The notes: generated by a model not told the origin, from the sequence alone. A stretch of DNA of 64,000 nucleotides from Flavobacteriaceae bacterium UBA3611 (GCA_002375495.1 DFLU01000002.1:389-64388); one strand, 5' to 3'; positions 9,234 to 19,714 are shown, numbered from the stretch's first letter. Program-made: numbers and translations.

Positions 9234-12200
9234 TTAATTATAGTTTACTTCTTGTTTCTCTTTCGTCATTTCTTCAAACTCTTCCTTCGAGCCTACAATA
9301 ATAGTATCATAGCGTCTCATACCAGTACCGGCAGGAATTTTATGACCTACAATTACATTCTCTTTCAAGCCTTCTAAGGTATCCACCTTACCGCTCACCG
9401 CAGCTTCGTTCAATACTTTAGTAGTTTCCTGGAAGGATGCTGCAGAAATAAACGACTTGGTCTGTAACGATGCTCTGGTAATACCTTGCAATATTGGTGT
9501 TGCAGTTGCATTCACTGCGTCACGTGCTACTACCAAGGCTTTGTCGTTACGACGTAAAATCGAGTTCTCATCACGTAAATCGCGAGGAGAAATGATTTGT
9601 CCTTCTTTCAAGTTCTCAGAGTCGGCTGCATCTTCTACGACTTTCATTCCGAAAATCTTATCGTTTTCTTCAATAAAGTCATAAGTATGTACCAATTGGT
9701 TTTCTAGGAACGTTGTATCTCCCGGATCTACAATTCGCACTTTACGCATCATTTGTCTTACTACAACTTCGAAGTGCTTATCGTTAATCTTCACCCCTTG
9801 CAGTCGGTATACCTCTTGAACTTCGTTCACCAAGTATTGTTGTACTGCTGATGGGCCTTTAATACGTAAGATATCTTCTGGAGTGATCGAACCATCAGAA
9901 AGTGGCATCCCCGCACGAACGTAATCGTTCTCCTGCACCAAGATCTGGTTGCTCAGCTTCACCAAGTATTTCTTGATTTCACCTAGCTTAGATTCTACAA
10001 TGATCTCACGGTTACCACGCTTAATCTTTCCGAAGGAAACAACACCGTCAATTTCACTAACTACAGCTGGATTTGATGGGTTACGTGCCTCGAATAATTC
10101 AGTTACACGTGGAAGACCTCCCGTAATATCACCCGCTTTCGCAGATTTACGTGGAATCTTCACCAAGATTTTACCAATCTTGATTTTATCACCATCATCT
10201 ACAGACAGTAATGCCCCTACTGGAAGGTTGTACGAACGAATTACTTCGTCTTTCTTTCCTACAATCTGTAAAGTTGGGATTTTCTTCTTATCTCTAGATT
10301 CAGTAATTACTTTTTCTTGGAAACCGGTCTGCTCATCAATTTCAACTGCGTATGTAACACCTTGTTCGATATTCTCGTACTTGATCTTACCAGCAAATTC
10401 TGAAATAATCACACCGTTATATGGATCCCACTGGCATACCACATCTCCTTTTTCCAGTTTTTGGCCATCTTTTACAAAAATGGTTGAACCGTAAGGAATG
10501 TTATTGGTACTTAGGGTAATTCCTGTTTTCTCGTCAATCAACTTCAATTCTGAAGTACGTGAAATCACGATATCTACCGTCTTACCGTCAGCATCTTCAC
10601 CTTTCACAGTTTTCAGATCTTCGATTTCAGCTTTACCATCAAATTTAACGGTTAGCTTATTTTCTTCGGAAATGTTACCAGCAATACCACCCACGTGGAA
10701 GGTACGCAACGTAAGCTGTGTTCCTGGCTCACCAATAGATTGTGCTGCCACAACACCTACAGCTTCACCTCGCTGAACCATTTTATTGGTCGCTAGGTTA
10801 CGTCCGTAACATTGTGCACAGATACCTTTTTTCGCCTCACACGTTAATGGAGAACGAACTTCAATACTTTCTATAGGAGATTCGTTGATGGTTTTTGCAA
10901 TGGCTTCCGAAATATGGTCGCCTGCATTTGCCAACACCTCTTTTGTCAACGGATTCACTACGTCGTTCAACGAAGTACGCCCAACAATACGAGCGCCTAA
11001 TGATTCCACAACTTCTTCGTTTTTCTTCAAAGCTGAAACTTCGATACCTCGAAGAGTACCACAATCTTCAGTGTTGATGATCACATCTTGTGAAACATCT
11101 ACCAAACGACGGGTTAAGTATCCTGCATCTGCCGTTTTTAATGCGGTATCTGCAAGACCCTTACGGGCACCGTGTGTTGAGATAAAGTATTCTAAAATTG
11201 AAAGACCTTCTTTAAAGTTAGAAAGAATCGGGTTTTCAATAATTTCACCTCCACCAGAGTTCGATTTCTTCGGCTTGGCCATCAGACCACGCATCCCTGT
11301 AAGCTGGCGAATCTGTTCTTTAGATCCACGTGCTCCAGAATCAAGCATCATATACACCGAGTTGAACCCTTGTTGGTCCTCTCGGATACGCTTCATCGAA
11401 AGTTCGGTTAACTCAGCATTGGTTGCCGTCCAAATATCAATTACCTGGTTGTAACGCTCGTTGTTGGTGATAAGACCCATATTGTAGTTCCCTACAATAC
11501 TGTCTACCTGTGAATTTGCATCATCAATCATTTGCTGCTTTTCAGCAGGAATAATAATATCACCTAAACTAAATGAGAGTCCGCCCTCGAATGCAAACTT
11601 ATATCCTAACGACTTAATTTCGTCAAGGAAAGCTGCTGTTCTAGGCACGCTGGTAACTGCCAAGATATCACCAATAATATCACGAAGTGATTTTTTAGTC
11701 AATACCTGGTTAATGTATCCAGCTTCTTCTGGTACTTGCTCATTAAAGATCACACGACCTAGGGTGGTAGTAATGATTTGTTTCACCAATTCACCTTCTT
11801 CGTTAAAATCTTTGGTACGGATTTTAATTTCAGCATTTAAGTCTACGCGCTTCTCGTTGTAAGCAATGATTGCTTCTTCAGCAGAGTAGAACGTAAGTCC
11901 TTCACCTTTTACCGTGTACTGGTCGTCGGTTTTACGCAGTTTGGTCATATAATACAGACCCAATACCATATCCTGAGAAGGTACCGCTACTGGGCTACCA
12001 TTTGCAGGGTTCAAGATATTGTGCGATGCCAACATTAATAATTGTGCTTCCAAAATTGCTTCTGGGCCTAATGGAAGGTGTACCGCCATCTGGTCACCAT
12101 CGAAATCGGCATTAAATGCCGTACATACCAATGGGTGTAGTTGGATTGCCTTACCTTCAATAAGTTTAGGCTGGAACGCTTGGATACCCAAACGGTGCAA

Positions 12201-13535
12201 CGTAGGAGCCCGGTTCAGTAATACTGGATGTCCTTTCAAGACGTTTTCCAAGATATCCCAAACCACTGGTTCTTTTTTATCTATAATTTTCTTCGCAGAT
12301 TTTACGGTCTTTACAATCCCTCTTTCAATCAGTTTTCTGATTACGAAAGGCTTGTAGAGTTCTGCTGCCATATCCTTCGGAAGACCACATTCGAATAATT
12401 TCAATTCGGGTCCTACAACAATTACCGAACGTGCTGAATAATCTACACGCTTACCAAGAAGGTTCTGACGGAAACGTCCTTGCTTTCCTTTCAGTGAGTC
12501 TGAAAGAGATTTCAACGGACGGTTGCTATCGGTTTTTACGGCTGAAGATTTACGCGTATTGTCAAACAATGAATCTACAGATTCTTGCAACATACGCTTT
12601 TCGTTACGTAAAATTACCTCAGGAGCTTTAATCTCCATCAAACGCTTCAGACGGTTGTTACGGATAATTACACGACGGTACAGATCGTTCAAATCTGAAG
12701 TCGCAAAACGACCCCCATCTAATGGCACCAACGGACGTAATTCTGGCGGAATTACAGGGACAACCTTCATGATCATCCACTCAGGATTGTTTTCACGATT
12801 GTTGTTTGCTTCACGCAATGCTTCAACAACTTGTAAACGCTTTAACGCTTCCGTTTTACGTTGCTTAGATGTTTCGTTGTTTGCTTTGTGACGTAGCTCA
12901 AAAGATAAGGCGTCTAGATCGATACGCTGTAACAGCTCGATTAAACACTCGGCTCCCATTTTCGCAATAAACTTATTTGGGTCGCTATCTTCTAAGTACA
13001 AATTCTCCTGCGGGAGGCTGTCTAATATATTAAGGTATTCCTCTTCCGTTAGGAAATCCATTTTCTGAACGGGCTCTCCTTCTTCGTTCTTCGCAATACC
13101 CGGTTGAATTACTACATAACGTTCGTAGTAAATAATCATGTCTAACTTCTTAGATGGTAACCCAAGAAGGTATCCAATTTTGTTTGGTAAACTTCTAAAG
13201 TACCAGATGTGCGCCACAGGAACTACCAAGTTGATATGCCCTACACGGTCACGACGTACTTTCTTTTCAGTAACCTCTACCCCACAACGGTCACAAACAA
13301 TTCCTTTATATCGAATTCGCTTGTATTTTCCGCAGGCACACTCATAATCCTTTACAGGACCAAAAATACGCTCACAGAACAATCCGTCACGCTCTGGTTT
13401 GTGCGTACGGTAGTTTATAGTTTCAGGTTTTAGCACCTCTCCACGAGATTCAGCCAGAATAGATTCTGGTGATGCTAAACCAATAGAAATCTTATTAAAT
13501 TTCTTCTGTTGTTGTTCGTTATTATTTCTTGCCAT
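9234..13535 (-). CDS. rpoC: RNA polymerase subunit beta prime
   Basis: 1,433 residues, the usual Bacteroidota length. It forms the catalytic core of RNA polymerase with RpoB. Seen in the sequence: the N-terminal zinc finger (CACGKYKRIRYKGIVCDRCG, about 66-87); the magnesium-binding NADFDGD loop, the catalytic signature; the trigger loop region; the second Cys cluster CEAKKGICAQCYG; and C-terminal AAQSIGEPGTQLTLRTFH. It lies 95 bp after rpoB and is transcribed with it. The spacer carries a degenerate 7-bp-period tract rather than a promoter-like sequence. Start MARNNNEQQQKKFN follows an A-rich leader without a Shine-Dalgarno sequence, normal for the phylum. Confidence 0.99.
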   Translation of the reverse strand: MARNNNEQQQKKFNKISIGLASPESILAESRGEVLKPETINYRTHKPERDGLFCERIFGPVKDYECACGKYKRIRYKGIVCDRCGVEVTEKKVRRDRVGHINLVVPVAHIWYFRSLPNKIGYLLGLPSKKLDMIIYYERYVVIQPGIAKNEEGEPVQKMDFLTEEEYLNILDSLPQENLYLEDSDPNKFIAKMGAECLIELLQRIDLDALSFELRHKANNETSKQRKTEALKRLQVVEALREANNNRENNPEWMIMKVVPVIPPELRPLVPLDGGRFATSDLNDLYRRVIIRNNRLKRLMEIKAPEVILRNEKRMLQESVDSLFDNTRKSSAVKTDSNRPLKSLSDSLKGKQGRFRQNLLGKRVDYSARSVIVVGPELKLFECGLPKDMAAELYKPFVIRKLIERGIVKTVKSAKKIIDKKEPVVWDILENVLKGHPVLLNRAPTLHRLGIQAFQPKLIEGKAIQLHPLVCTAFNADFDGDQMAVHLPLGPEAILEAQLLMLASHNILNPANGSPVAVPSQDMVLGLYYMTKLRKTDDQYTVKGEGLTFYSAEEAIIAYNEKRVDLNAEIKIRTKDFNEEGELVKQIITTTLGRVIFNEQVPEEAGYINQVLTKKSLRDIIGDILAVTSVPRTAAFLDEIKSLGYKFAFEGGLSFSLGDIIIPAEKQQMIDDANSQVDSIVGNYNMGLITNNERYNQVIDIWTATNAELTELSMKRIREDQQGFNSVYMMLDSGARGSKEQIRQLTGMRGLMAKPKKSNSGGGEIIENPILSNFKEGLSILEYFISTHGARKGLADTALKTADAGYLTRRLVDVSQDVIINTEDCGTLRGIEVSALKKNEEVVESLGARIVGRTSLNDVVNPLTKEVLANAGDHISEAIAKTINESPIESIEVRSPLTCEAKKGICAQCYGRNLATNKMVQRGEAVGVVAAQSIGEPGTQLTLRTFHVGGIAGNISEENKLTVKFDGKAEIEDLKTVKGEDADGKTVDIVISRTSELKLIDEKTGITLSTNNIPYGSTIFVKDGQKLEKGDVVCQWDPYNGVIISEFAGKIKYENIEQGVTYAVEIDEQTGFQEKVITESRDKKKIPTLQIVGKKDEVIRSYNLPVGALLSVDDGDKIKIGKILVKIPRKSAKAGDITGGLPRVTELFEARNPSNPAVVSEIDGVVSFGKIKRGNREIIVESKLGEIKKYLVKLSNQILVQENDYVRAGMPLSDGSITPEDILRIKGPSAVQQYLVNEVQEVYRLQGVKINDKHFEVVVRQMMRKVRIVDPGDTTFLENQLVHTYDFIEENDKIFGMKVVEDAADSENLKEGQIISPRDLRDENSILRRNDKALVVARDAVNATATPILQGITRASLQTKSFISAASFQETTKVLNEAAVSGKVDTLEGLKENVIVGHKIPAGTGMRRYDTIIVGSKEEFEEMTKEKQEVNYN

Positions 13536-13547
13536 AATGCTTTGCTT

Positions 13548-13625
13548 CAGTATTGAGTAATGAGTTTTCAGTAATCAGTAGCAGTTTGCAGTACGAAGTG
13601 AATACTGCGTACTGCTACTGCCAAC
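13548..13625. repeat. Degenerate 7-bp-period tract between rpoB and rpoC
   Basis: Units such as GAGTAAT, CAGTAAT and ACTGCGT/ACTGCTA recur every 7 bp. Part of the tract folds as GCAGTACG/CGTACTGC with a 12-nt loop. It lies inside an operon and must be transcribed. Confidence 0.55.
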
Positions 13626-13630
13626 TGTTG

Positions 13631-16600
13631 TTACTCTTCTAATCTAATGTCCAGACCCAGACCTTTCAATTCGTGCATAAGTACGTTGAAAGATTCTGGT
13701 AATCCTGGTTCTGGCATGGTTTCACCTTTTACGATACTCTCGTAGGTTTTGGCTCTACCGATGACATCATCAGACTTTACCGTCAATATTTCTCTAAGGG
13801 TACTTGAAGCTCCATACGCCTCTAGTGCCCAAACTTCCATCTCTCCAAAACGCTGACCACCAAATTGTGCTTTACCACCTAATGGTTGCTGCGTAATTAA
13901 TGAGTATGGTCCGATAGAACGCGCGTGCATTTTATCGTCTACCATGTGTCCTAATTTCAGCATGTAGATCACACCAACTGTAGCTGGCTGATCGAAACGC
14001 TGTCCTGTACCACCATCATAAAGGTAGGTATGTCCGTATCTCGGAATTCCAGCTTCGTCGGTCAATTCGTTGATCTGGTCTATGGTTGCACCGTCGAAAA
14101 TTGGAGTCGCATATTTTCTACCCAATTTCTGTCCGGCCCATCCTAATACCGTTTCATAAATCTGACCAATGTTCATACGTGAAGGTACCCCAAGTGGGTT
14201 CAACACGATATCTACTGGTGTTCCGTCTTCTAAGAACGGCATATCTTCTTCACGAACGATACGTGCAACAATACCTTTGTTACCGTGACGTCCTGCCATC
14301 TTATCACCCACTTTCAGTTTACGCTTTTTAGCGATGTATACTTTTGCAAGTTTTAAGATTCCAGAAGGTAATTCGTCTCCTACAGAGATGGTAAACTTCT
14401 CACGACGTAAATTTCCTTGCAGGTCGTTTTCTTTGATACGGTAATTGTGCATCAAGTCGCGAACCATAGCGTTGGTATCGTCGTCTGTAGTCCATGTTCC
14501 ACCTACTAAGTGGGTATAATCATCTACAGCGTTCAACATTTTTAAGGTAAATTTCTTTCCTTTCGGGAATACCACTTCACCTAAATCGTTGGTAACACCT
14601 TGTGCTGTTTTTCCGCCTACAATTGCGAATAGCTTTTCAACCAACACATCTTTTAAGGCGTCAAACTTAGCATCGTACTGCACTTCTAATGCAGCGATGT
14701 CTTCTTTATCTTTTGCTCTCTTGCGCTTATCTTTGATAGCACGTGCGAACAATTTTTTATTAATTACAACTCCACGAAGCGATGGCGACGCTTTCAATGA
14801 TGCATCTTTCACATCACCTGCTTTGTCACCAAAGATGGCGCGAAGTAGTTTTTCTTCTGGTGTAGGATCGCTTTCTCCTTTTGGAGTAATCTTACCTATT
14901 AATATATCACCAGGTTTTACTTCTGCACCCACGCGAATCATTCCGTTTTCATCAAGGTCTTTTGTAGCCTCTTCAGAAACGTTCGGGATGTCGTTTGTTA
15001 ATTCTTCATTACCCAATTTGGTATCACGAACTTCTAACGAATACTCATCGATGTGAATAGACGTAAAGATATCGTCACGAACCACTTTTTCAGAAATCAC
15101 GATCGCATCCTCAAAGTTATACCCTTTCCAAGGCATAAAGGCTACTTTCATGTTACGTCCAAGTGCCAGCTCCCCTTTTTCGGTAGCGTACCCTTGACAT
15201 AAAACCTGCCCCTTAGCAACACGGTCACCTCTACTTACGATAGGTTTCAAGTTGATAGAAGTACTTTGGTTTGTCTTTCTGAACTTAACTAATTGGTATG
15301 TTTTAGAATCTCCATCAAAGCTAACCATACGTTCTTCTTCTGAACGGTCGTATTTAATGGTGATTTCATTTGCGTCTACATATTCTACCACTCCATCACC
15401 TTCGGCATTGATCAATACTCGAGAATCTGAAGCCACTTGGCGCTCAAGACCTGTTCCTACAATTGGAGAATCTGCAAGCAATAATGGTACTGCCTGACGC
15501 ATCATGTTAGATCCCATCAAGGCACGGTTTGCATCATCATGCTCCAAGAAAGGAATTAAAGATGCTGAAATTGACGAAATCTGGTTTGGTGCAACATCGG
15601 CGTAGTTCACAGTAGTTGGATCTACTACCGGGAAGTCACCTTCCATACGTGCAATAACACGATCGGTATCAATTTTTCCATCTTTGCTTAGCGGAATATT
15701 CGCTTGTGCAATAAGCTGTCCTTCTTCCTCTTCTGCGGAAAGGTACTGGGCTTCATTTTTAAAATCGATTTTACCATTTTCAACCTTACGGTAGGGTGTT
15801 TCGATAAAACCTAAGTTGTTCACTTTCGCATAAACTGAAAGTGAAGAAATCAATCCAATGTTCGGTCCTTCCGGAGTTTCAATTGGGCACAACCTTCCGT
15901 AGTGGGTATAGTGAACGTCACGAACCTCAAATCCGGCACGCTCTCTCGATAGACCCCCTGGCCCTAGTGCAGACAGACGACGCTTGTGCGTAATTTCTGC
16001 CAGTGGGTTGGTTTGGTCCATAAACTGCGACAACTGGTTCGTTCCGAAGAAAGAGTTGATTACAGAAGACAAGGTCTTCGCATTAATCAAATCGATTGGA
16101 GTAAACACCTCATTGTCACGAACGTTCATACGCTCACGGATGGTTCTTGCCATACGGGCAAGACCCACACCAAACTGAGACGATAATTGCTCCCCTACGG
16201 TACGTACACGACGGTTACTAAGGTGGTCAATATCATCAATCTCTGCCTTAGAGTTGATCAGTTCGATTAAATATTTTACAATCGTAATGATATCTTGCTT
16301 GGTCAAGACTTGCTTGTCCATTTCGATATCCAACTGTAATTTTTTATTCATTCGGTAACGCCCTACTTCACCCAAGTTGTATCTCTGGTCTGAGAAGAAC
16401 AACTTGTTGATGATACCACGCGCCGTTTCTTCATCTGGCGGCTCGGCATTACGTAATTGTCTGTAAATATGCTCTACCGCTTCTTTTTCAGAGTTGGTAG
16501 GATCTTTTTGCAAGGTATTGTGGATAATCGCATAATCTGCTTGCTGATTATCTTCCTTGTGCAATAAGATAGTTTTTGAGCCAGAATCTAGAATCTCTTC

Positions 16601-17443
16601 GATATGCTCTTTTTCAAGAACTGTATCACGATCTAGAACGATTTCGTTACGCTCAATAGAAACTACTTCACCCGTATCTTCATCTACAAAGTCTTCGTGC
16701 CATGTTTTAAGCACACGGGCAGCCAATTTGCGGCCTAAGTATTTCTTCAATCCTGTTTTAGACGCTTTTACTTCTTCTGCAAGGTCAAAGATTTCAAGGA
16801 TATCCTTGTCTCTTTCAAAACCGATAGCACGGAAAAGCGTAGTTACAGGTAATTTTTTCTTTCTGTCGATATAAGCGTACATAACGCTATTGATATCGGT
16901 AGCGAATTCAATCCATGAACCTTTAAAAGGAATTACACGAGCTGAATAAAGCTTCGTTCCATTGGCATGGAATGATTGTCCAAAGAACACACCAGGCGAA
17001 CGGTGTAACTGTGAAACTACCACACGTTCTGCACCATTGATACAGAAGGTACCAGATGGTGTCATGTAAGGAATAGTTCCTAAGTACACATCTTGTACGA
17101 TGGTTTCAAAATCTTCGTGTTCATCGTCTGTACAGTACAATTTTAGACGCGCCTTTAACGGCACACTGTAGGTAAGACCACGCTCGATACACTCTTGGAT
17201 GGAGTATCTTGGTGGGTCTACGAAATAATCTAAAAATTCTAGTACAAATTGATTACGGGTGTCTGTAATCGGGAAATTCTCTAAGAAGGTCTTATATAAC
17301 CCTTCTTGACCTCTTTCTTCTGACTTGGTTTCCAACTGGAAAAAATCCTGAAAGGATTTGATCTGTATGTCCAAAAAGTCCGGATACTCCGGCTTGTTCT
17401 GTACAGAGGAAAAATTCAATCTTTCAGTTTGCGTTGCTGACAT
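13631..17443 (-). CDS. rpoB: RNA polymerase subunit beta
   Basis: 1,270 residues, full length. With RpoC it forms the active-site cleft. Landmarks: the rifampicin region (SQFMDQTNPLAEITHKRRLSALGPGG) with the usual wild-type residues D, H, R and S; RDVHYTHYGRLCPIETPEGPNIG; the conserved GRHGNKG segment; and the C-terminal clamp part (GLPESFNVLMHELKGLGLDI). The start MSATQTERLNFSS is the only reasonable one. It follows rplL by about 150 bp with a strong hairpin in that gap, and leads into rpoC. Confidence 0.99.
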   Translation of the reverse strand: MSATQTERLNFSSVQNKPEYPDFLDIQIKSFQDFFQLETKSEERGQEGLYKTFLENFPITDTRNQFVLEFLDYFVDPPRYSIQECIERGLTYSVPLKARLKLYCTDDEHEDFETIVQDVYLGTIPYMTPSGTFCINGAERVVVSQLHRSPGVFFGQSFHANGTKLYSARVIPFKGSWIEFATDINSVMYAYIDRKKKLPVTTLFRAIGFERDKDILEIFDLAEEVKASKTGLKKYLGRKLAARVLKTWHEDFVDEDTGEVVSIERNEIVLDRDTVLEKEHIEEILDSGSKTILLHKEDNQQADYAIIHNTLQKDPTNSEKEAVEHIYRQLRNAEPPDEETARGIINKLFFSDQRYNLGEVGRYRMNKKLQLDIEMDKQVLTKQDIITIVKYLIELINSKAEIDDIDHLSNRRVRTVGEQLSSQFGVGLARMARTIRERMNVRDNEVFTPIDLINAKTLSSVINSFFGTNQLSQFMDQTNPLAEITHKRRLSALGPGGLSRERAGFEVRDVHYTHYGRLCPIETPEGPNIGLISSLSVYAKVNNLGFIETPYRKVENGKIDFKNEAQYLSAEEEEGQLIAQANIPLSKDGKIDTDRVIARMEGDFPVVDPTTVNYADVAPNQISSISASLIPFLEHDDANRALMGSNMMRQAVPLLLADSPIVGTGLERQVASDSRVLINAEGDGVVEYVDANEITIKYDRSEEERMVSFDGDSKTYQLVKFRKTNQSTSINLKPIVSRGDRVAKGQVLCQGYATEKGELALGRNMKVAFMPWKGYNFEDAIVISEKVVRDDIFTSIHIDEYSLEVRDTKLGNEELTNDIPNVSEEATKDLDENGMIRVGAEVKPGDILIGKITPKGESDPTPEEKLLRAIFGDKAGDVKDASLKASPSLRGVVINKKLFARAIKDKRKRAKDKEDIAALEVQYDAKFDALKDVLVEKLFAIVGGKTAQGVTNDLGEVVFPKGKKFTLKMLNAVDDYTHLVGGTWTTDDDTNAMVRDLMHNYRIKENDLQGNLRREKFTISVGDELPSGILKLAKVYIAKKRKLKVGDKMAGRHGNKGIVARIVREEDMPFLEDGTPVDIVLNPLGVPSRMNIGQIYETVLGWAGQKLGRKYATPIFDGATIDQINELTDEAGIPRYGHTYLYDGGTGQRFDQPATVGVIYMLKLGHMVDDKMHARSIGPYSLITQQPLGGKAQFGGQRFGEMEVWALEAYGASSTLREILTVKSDDVIGRAKTYESIVKGETMPEPGLPESFNVLMHELKGLGLDIRLEE

Positions 17444-17519
17444 CTATGGACGGAATTTTAATTAAAATTATGGGTGTGTGCGTATACTCATTTAATGCTC
17501 ACCTTTATATACGCAAAAT

Positions 17520-17568
17520 GGTTTAGGTCTATTCCGCCCCGATTAGTATCGGGGGGAAGACCTAAACC
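17520..17568 (-). promoter_or_regulatory. rplL-rpoB intergenic hairpin, likely attenuator or processing site
   Basis: An 11-bp perfect outer stem (GGTTTAGGTCT/AGACCTAAACC), a small internal loop, a 7-bp inner stem (CCCCGAT/ATCGGGG) and a 4-nt loop. There is no clean T run. In E. coli the same gap holds a partial terminator and an RNase III site that lower rpoBC output relative to rplJL. The same role here is inferred from position. Confidence 0.65.
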
Positions 17569-17591
17569 TTAAGGTTCGAAGTGTGGTTGGC

Positions 17592-17969
17592 TTACTTAAG
17601 CTCAACCTCTGCTCCTGCTTCTTCTAATTGAGCTTTAAGTGCTTCAGCTTCGTCTTTAGCGATACCTTCCTTAATTGGAGAAGGTGCGTTATCTACTAAT
17701 TCTTTAGCGTCTTTAAGACCAGCACCAGTAAGTTCTTTAACAAGTTTTACAACTGCTAATTTAGAACCTCCAGCGGCCTTAAGAATTACATCGAATTCTG
17801 ATTGCTCTTCAGCGGCTTCGCCACCTGCAGCACCACCACCAGCAGCAACAGCAACAGCTGCAGCAGCAGGCTCGATACCGTACTCATCTTTTAATATAGT
17901 AGCTAATTCATTAACCTCTTTTACGGTTAAGTTAACTAGTTGTTCTGCGAAATCTTTTAAATCTGCCAT
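17592..17969 (-). CDS. rplL: 50S ribosomal protein L7/L12
   Basis: 125 residues. Forms the dimeric stalk that recruits translation GTPases. Visible are an N-terminal dimerisation helix (MADLKDFAEQLVNLTVKEVNELATIL), an Ala/Gly-rich hinge (about 36-52), and the C-terminal domain with KLAVVKLVKELTGAGLKDAKELVD and the final EEAGAEVELK. Full length. Follows rplJ by 57 bp, in line with a joint rplJ-rplL unit. Confidence 0.98.
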   Translation of the reverse strand: MADLKDFAEQLVNLTVKEVNELATILKDEYGIEPAAAAVAVAAGGGAAGGEAAEEQSEFDVILKAAGGSKLAVVKLVKELTGAGLKDAKELVDNAPSPIKEGIAKDEAEALKAQLEEAGAEVELK

Positions 17970-18026
17970 TTTCTATCGTTTTAAAAATAATTTTAATTTA
18001 TATAATTTAATTAGTGCTAATGTTGG

Positions 18027-18548
18027 TTACCCTTCTCTTTCAGATAGGGTCTTTACAATACCTGCAATGGTACCACCGCTACTCTTAAGCGCAGAAATAA
18101 CATTCTTGGCAGGAGACTGTAGTAATCCGATGATATCTCCAATAAGCTCTTCTCTCGACTTGATGTCTACAAGAACGTCTAGTTGGTTATCTCCTACGTA
18201 AATTGCTTCTTCAATAAAAGCTCCTTTCAGTAAAGGCTTATCAGATTTTTTTCTGAATTCTTTAATAACCTTAGCAGGTGCATTACTTGCTTCTGCTACC
18301 ATTAAAGAAGTGTTTCCTTTCAATACTCCGGTTAATTCACCAAAGTCTTTATCTGAAGCTTCCATTGCTTTTGCAAGCAAGGTATTTTTTACCACGTTTA
18401 ACTTTACTCCTGCTTTAAAACAAGCGCGACGTAAGTTAGAGGTAGTTCCTGCATCCAAGCCTGATATATCTGCTAAATAAATAGTAGCATTTTCAGATAA
18501 CTGTGCAGTCAAGGTTTCAATTACTTGTGATTTTTCTTCTCTAGTCAT
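18027..18548 (-). CDS. rplJ: 50S ribosomal protein L10
   Basis: 173 residues. Anchors the L7/L12 dimers on the ribosome. The N-terminal rRNA-binding domain (MTREEKSQVIETLTAQL, LRRACFKAGVKLNVVKNTLLAKA) is followed by the flexible C-terminal helix (IGLLQSPAKNVISALKSS) that docks L7/L12. It starts 12 bp after the rplA stop. In other bacteria L10 represses its own mRNA from a leader structure; the short gap here leaves little room for one directly in front of this gene. Confidence 0.98.
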   Translation of the reverse strand: MTREEKSQVIETLTAQLSENATIYLADISGLDAGTTSNLRRACFKAGVKLNVVKNTLLAKAMEASDKDFGELTGVLKGNTSLMVAEASNAPAKVIKEFRKKSDKPLLKGAFIEEAIYVGDNQLDVLVDIKSREELIGDIIGLLQSPAKNVISALKSSGGTIAGIVKTLSEREG

Positions 18549-18559
18549 ATCTTCAGTGT

Positions 18560-19255
18560 TTACTGCTCAGTAAATCTTTTAGTATCAATTGCAACTGAAG
18601 GTGACATTGTAGAAGACATATAAATGCTCTCAATGTAAACTCCTTTTGCAGCTTGAGGTTTCAGTTTTACCAATGTGGTTAATAATTCTCGTGCGTTTCC
18701 TGCAATTTTCTCTGCATCGAAAGATGCTTTCCCGATTGCTGCGTGAACAATACCGGTTTTATCTACCTTAAAGTCGATTTTACCAGCTTTCACATCAGAA
18801 ACAGCTTTAGCAACGTCCATCGTTACCGTACCAGTCTTTGGGTTTGGCATCAAGCCACGAGGACCTAATACACGTCCTAACGGACCTAATTTACCCATTA
18901 CACTTGGCATGGTTACAATCACGTCAACATCTGTCCAACCTCCTTTGATTTTTTCGAGGTACTCGTCTAATCCAACGAAATCTGCTCCAGCTTCTGTAGC
19001 TTCGGCCTCCTTGTCTGGAGTTACCAATGCTAGCACCTTCACATCTTTACCTGTACCGTGTGGTAAGGTAACAACGCCTCGTACCATTTGGTTCGCTTTA
19101 CGTGGATCCACGTTAAGGCGTACCGCTAGGTCTACAGAGGCATCAAAATTTACGTTGGTGATCTCTTTTATTAAAGCAGAAGCTTCAGCTACAGTGTAAG
19201 AACGATCTTCCACTTTCTGTACAGCTTCCTTTTGCTTTTTTGTTAATCTTGCCAT
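18560..19255 (-). CDS. rplA: 50S ribosomal protein L1
   Basis: 231 residues, normal size. Forms the mobile L1 stalk near the E site and in many bacteria represses the L11-L1 transcript. The diagnostic signature VMGKLGPLGRVLGPRGLMPNPKTGTV is present around residues 118-143. It starts 22 bp after rplK in the conserved L11-L1 pair. The leader shows no Shine-Dalgarno sequence. Confidence 0.98.
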   Translation of the reverse strand: MARLTKKQKEAVQKVEDRSYTVAEASALIKEITNVNFDASVDLAVRLNVDPRKANQMVRGVVTLPHGTGKDVKVLALVTPDKEAEATEAGADFVGLDEYLEKIKGGWTDVDVIVTMPSVMGKLGPLGRVLGPRGLMPNPKTGTVTMDVAKAVSDVKAGKIDFKVDKTGIVHAAIGKASFDAEKIAGNARELLTTLVKLKPQAAKGVYIESIYMSSTMSPSVAIDTKRFTEQ

Positions 19256-19276
19256 TTTATAGATTCTTTTTTTGGA

Positions 19277-19714
19277 TTAAAAAGGAGCTGCTCCTTTTAC
19301 TTTAACTCCCATAGATCTTGCAGTACCTGCTACCATTTTCATGGCAGACTCAACGGTAAATGCGTTAAGATCTGGCATTTTGTCTTCTGCAATTGCCTTT
19401 ACTTGGTCCCAAGTAATGGTTGCTACTTTGTTGATGTGTGGTTCACCAGAGCCTTTTTTAGCTTTGGCAGCCTCAAGAATCTGTACTGCAGCAGGAGGTG
19501 TTTTAATAACAAAGTCGAACGACTTATCTTTATACACCGTAATCTGTACAGGCAATACTTTTCCTTGCTTATCTTGGGTTCTTCCGTTAAATTGCTTACA
19601 GAATTCCATGATATTCACACCGGCAGCACCCAATGCTGGTCCAACTGGTGGAGATGGGTTTGCCGCTCCTCCGCGAACTTGCAGTTTTACTACTTTATCT
19701 ACTTCTTTTGCCAT
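19277..19714 (-). CDS. rplK: 50S ribosomal protein L11
   Basis: 145 residues. Part of the GTPase-associated centre and needed for RelA-type stringent signalling in other bacteria. Typical motifs are the proline-rich GGAANPSPPVGPALGAAGVNIMEFCKQFN (about 15-43) and the C-terminal rRNA-binding GTARSMGVKVKG. Follows nusG by about 70 bp. Confidence 0.98.
   Translation of the reverse strand: MAKEVDKVVKLQVRGGAANPSPPVGPALGAAGVNIMEFCKQFNGRTQDKQGKVLPVQITVYKDKSFDFVIKTPPAAVQILEAAKAKKGSGEPHINKVATITWDQVKAIAEDKMPDLNAFTVESAMKMVAGTARSMGVKVKGAAPF

Noticed and set aside
9234..17443. Many 60-190-residue plus-strand frames opposite rpoB and rpoC
   Set aside because: They are antisense shadows with no start context and no recognisable domain.
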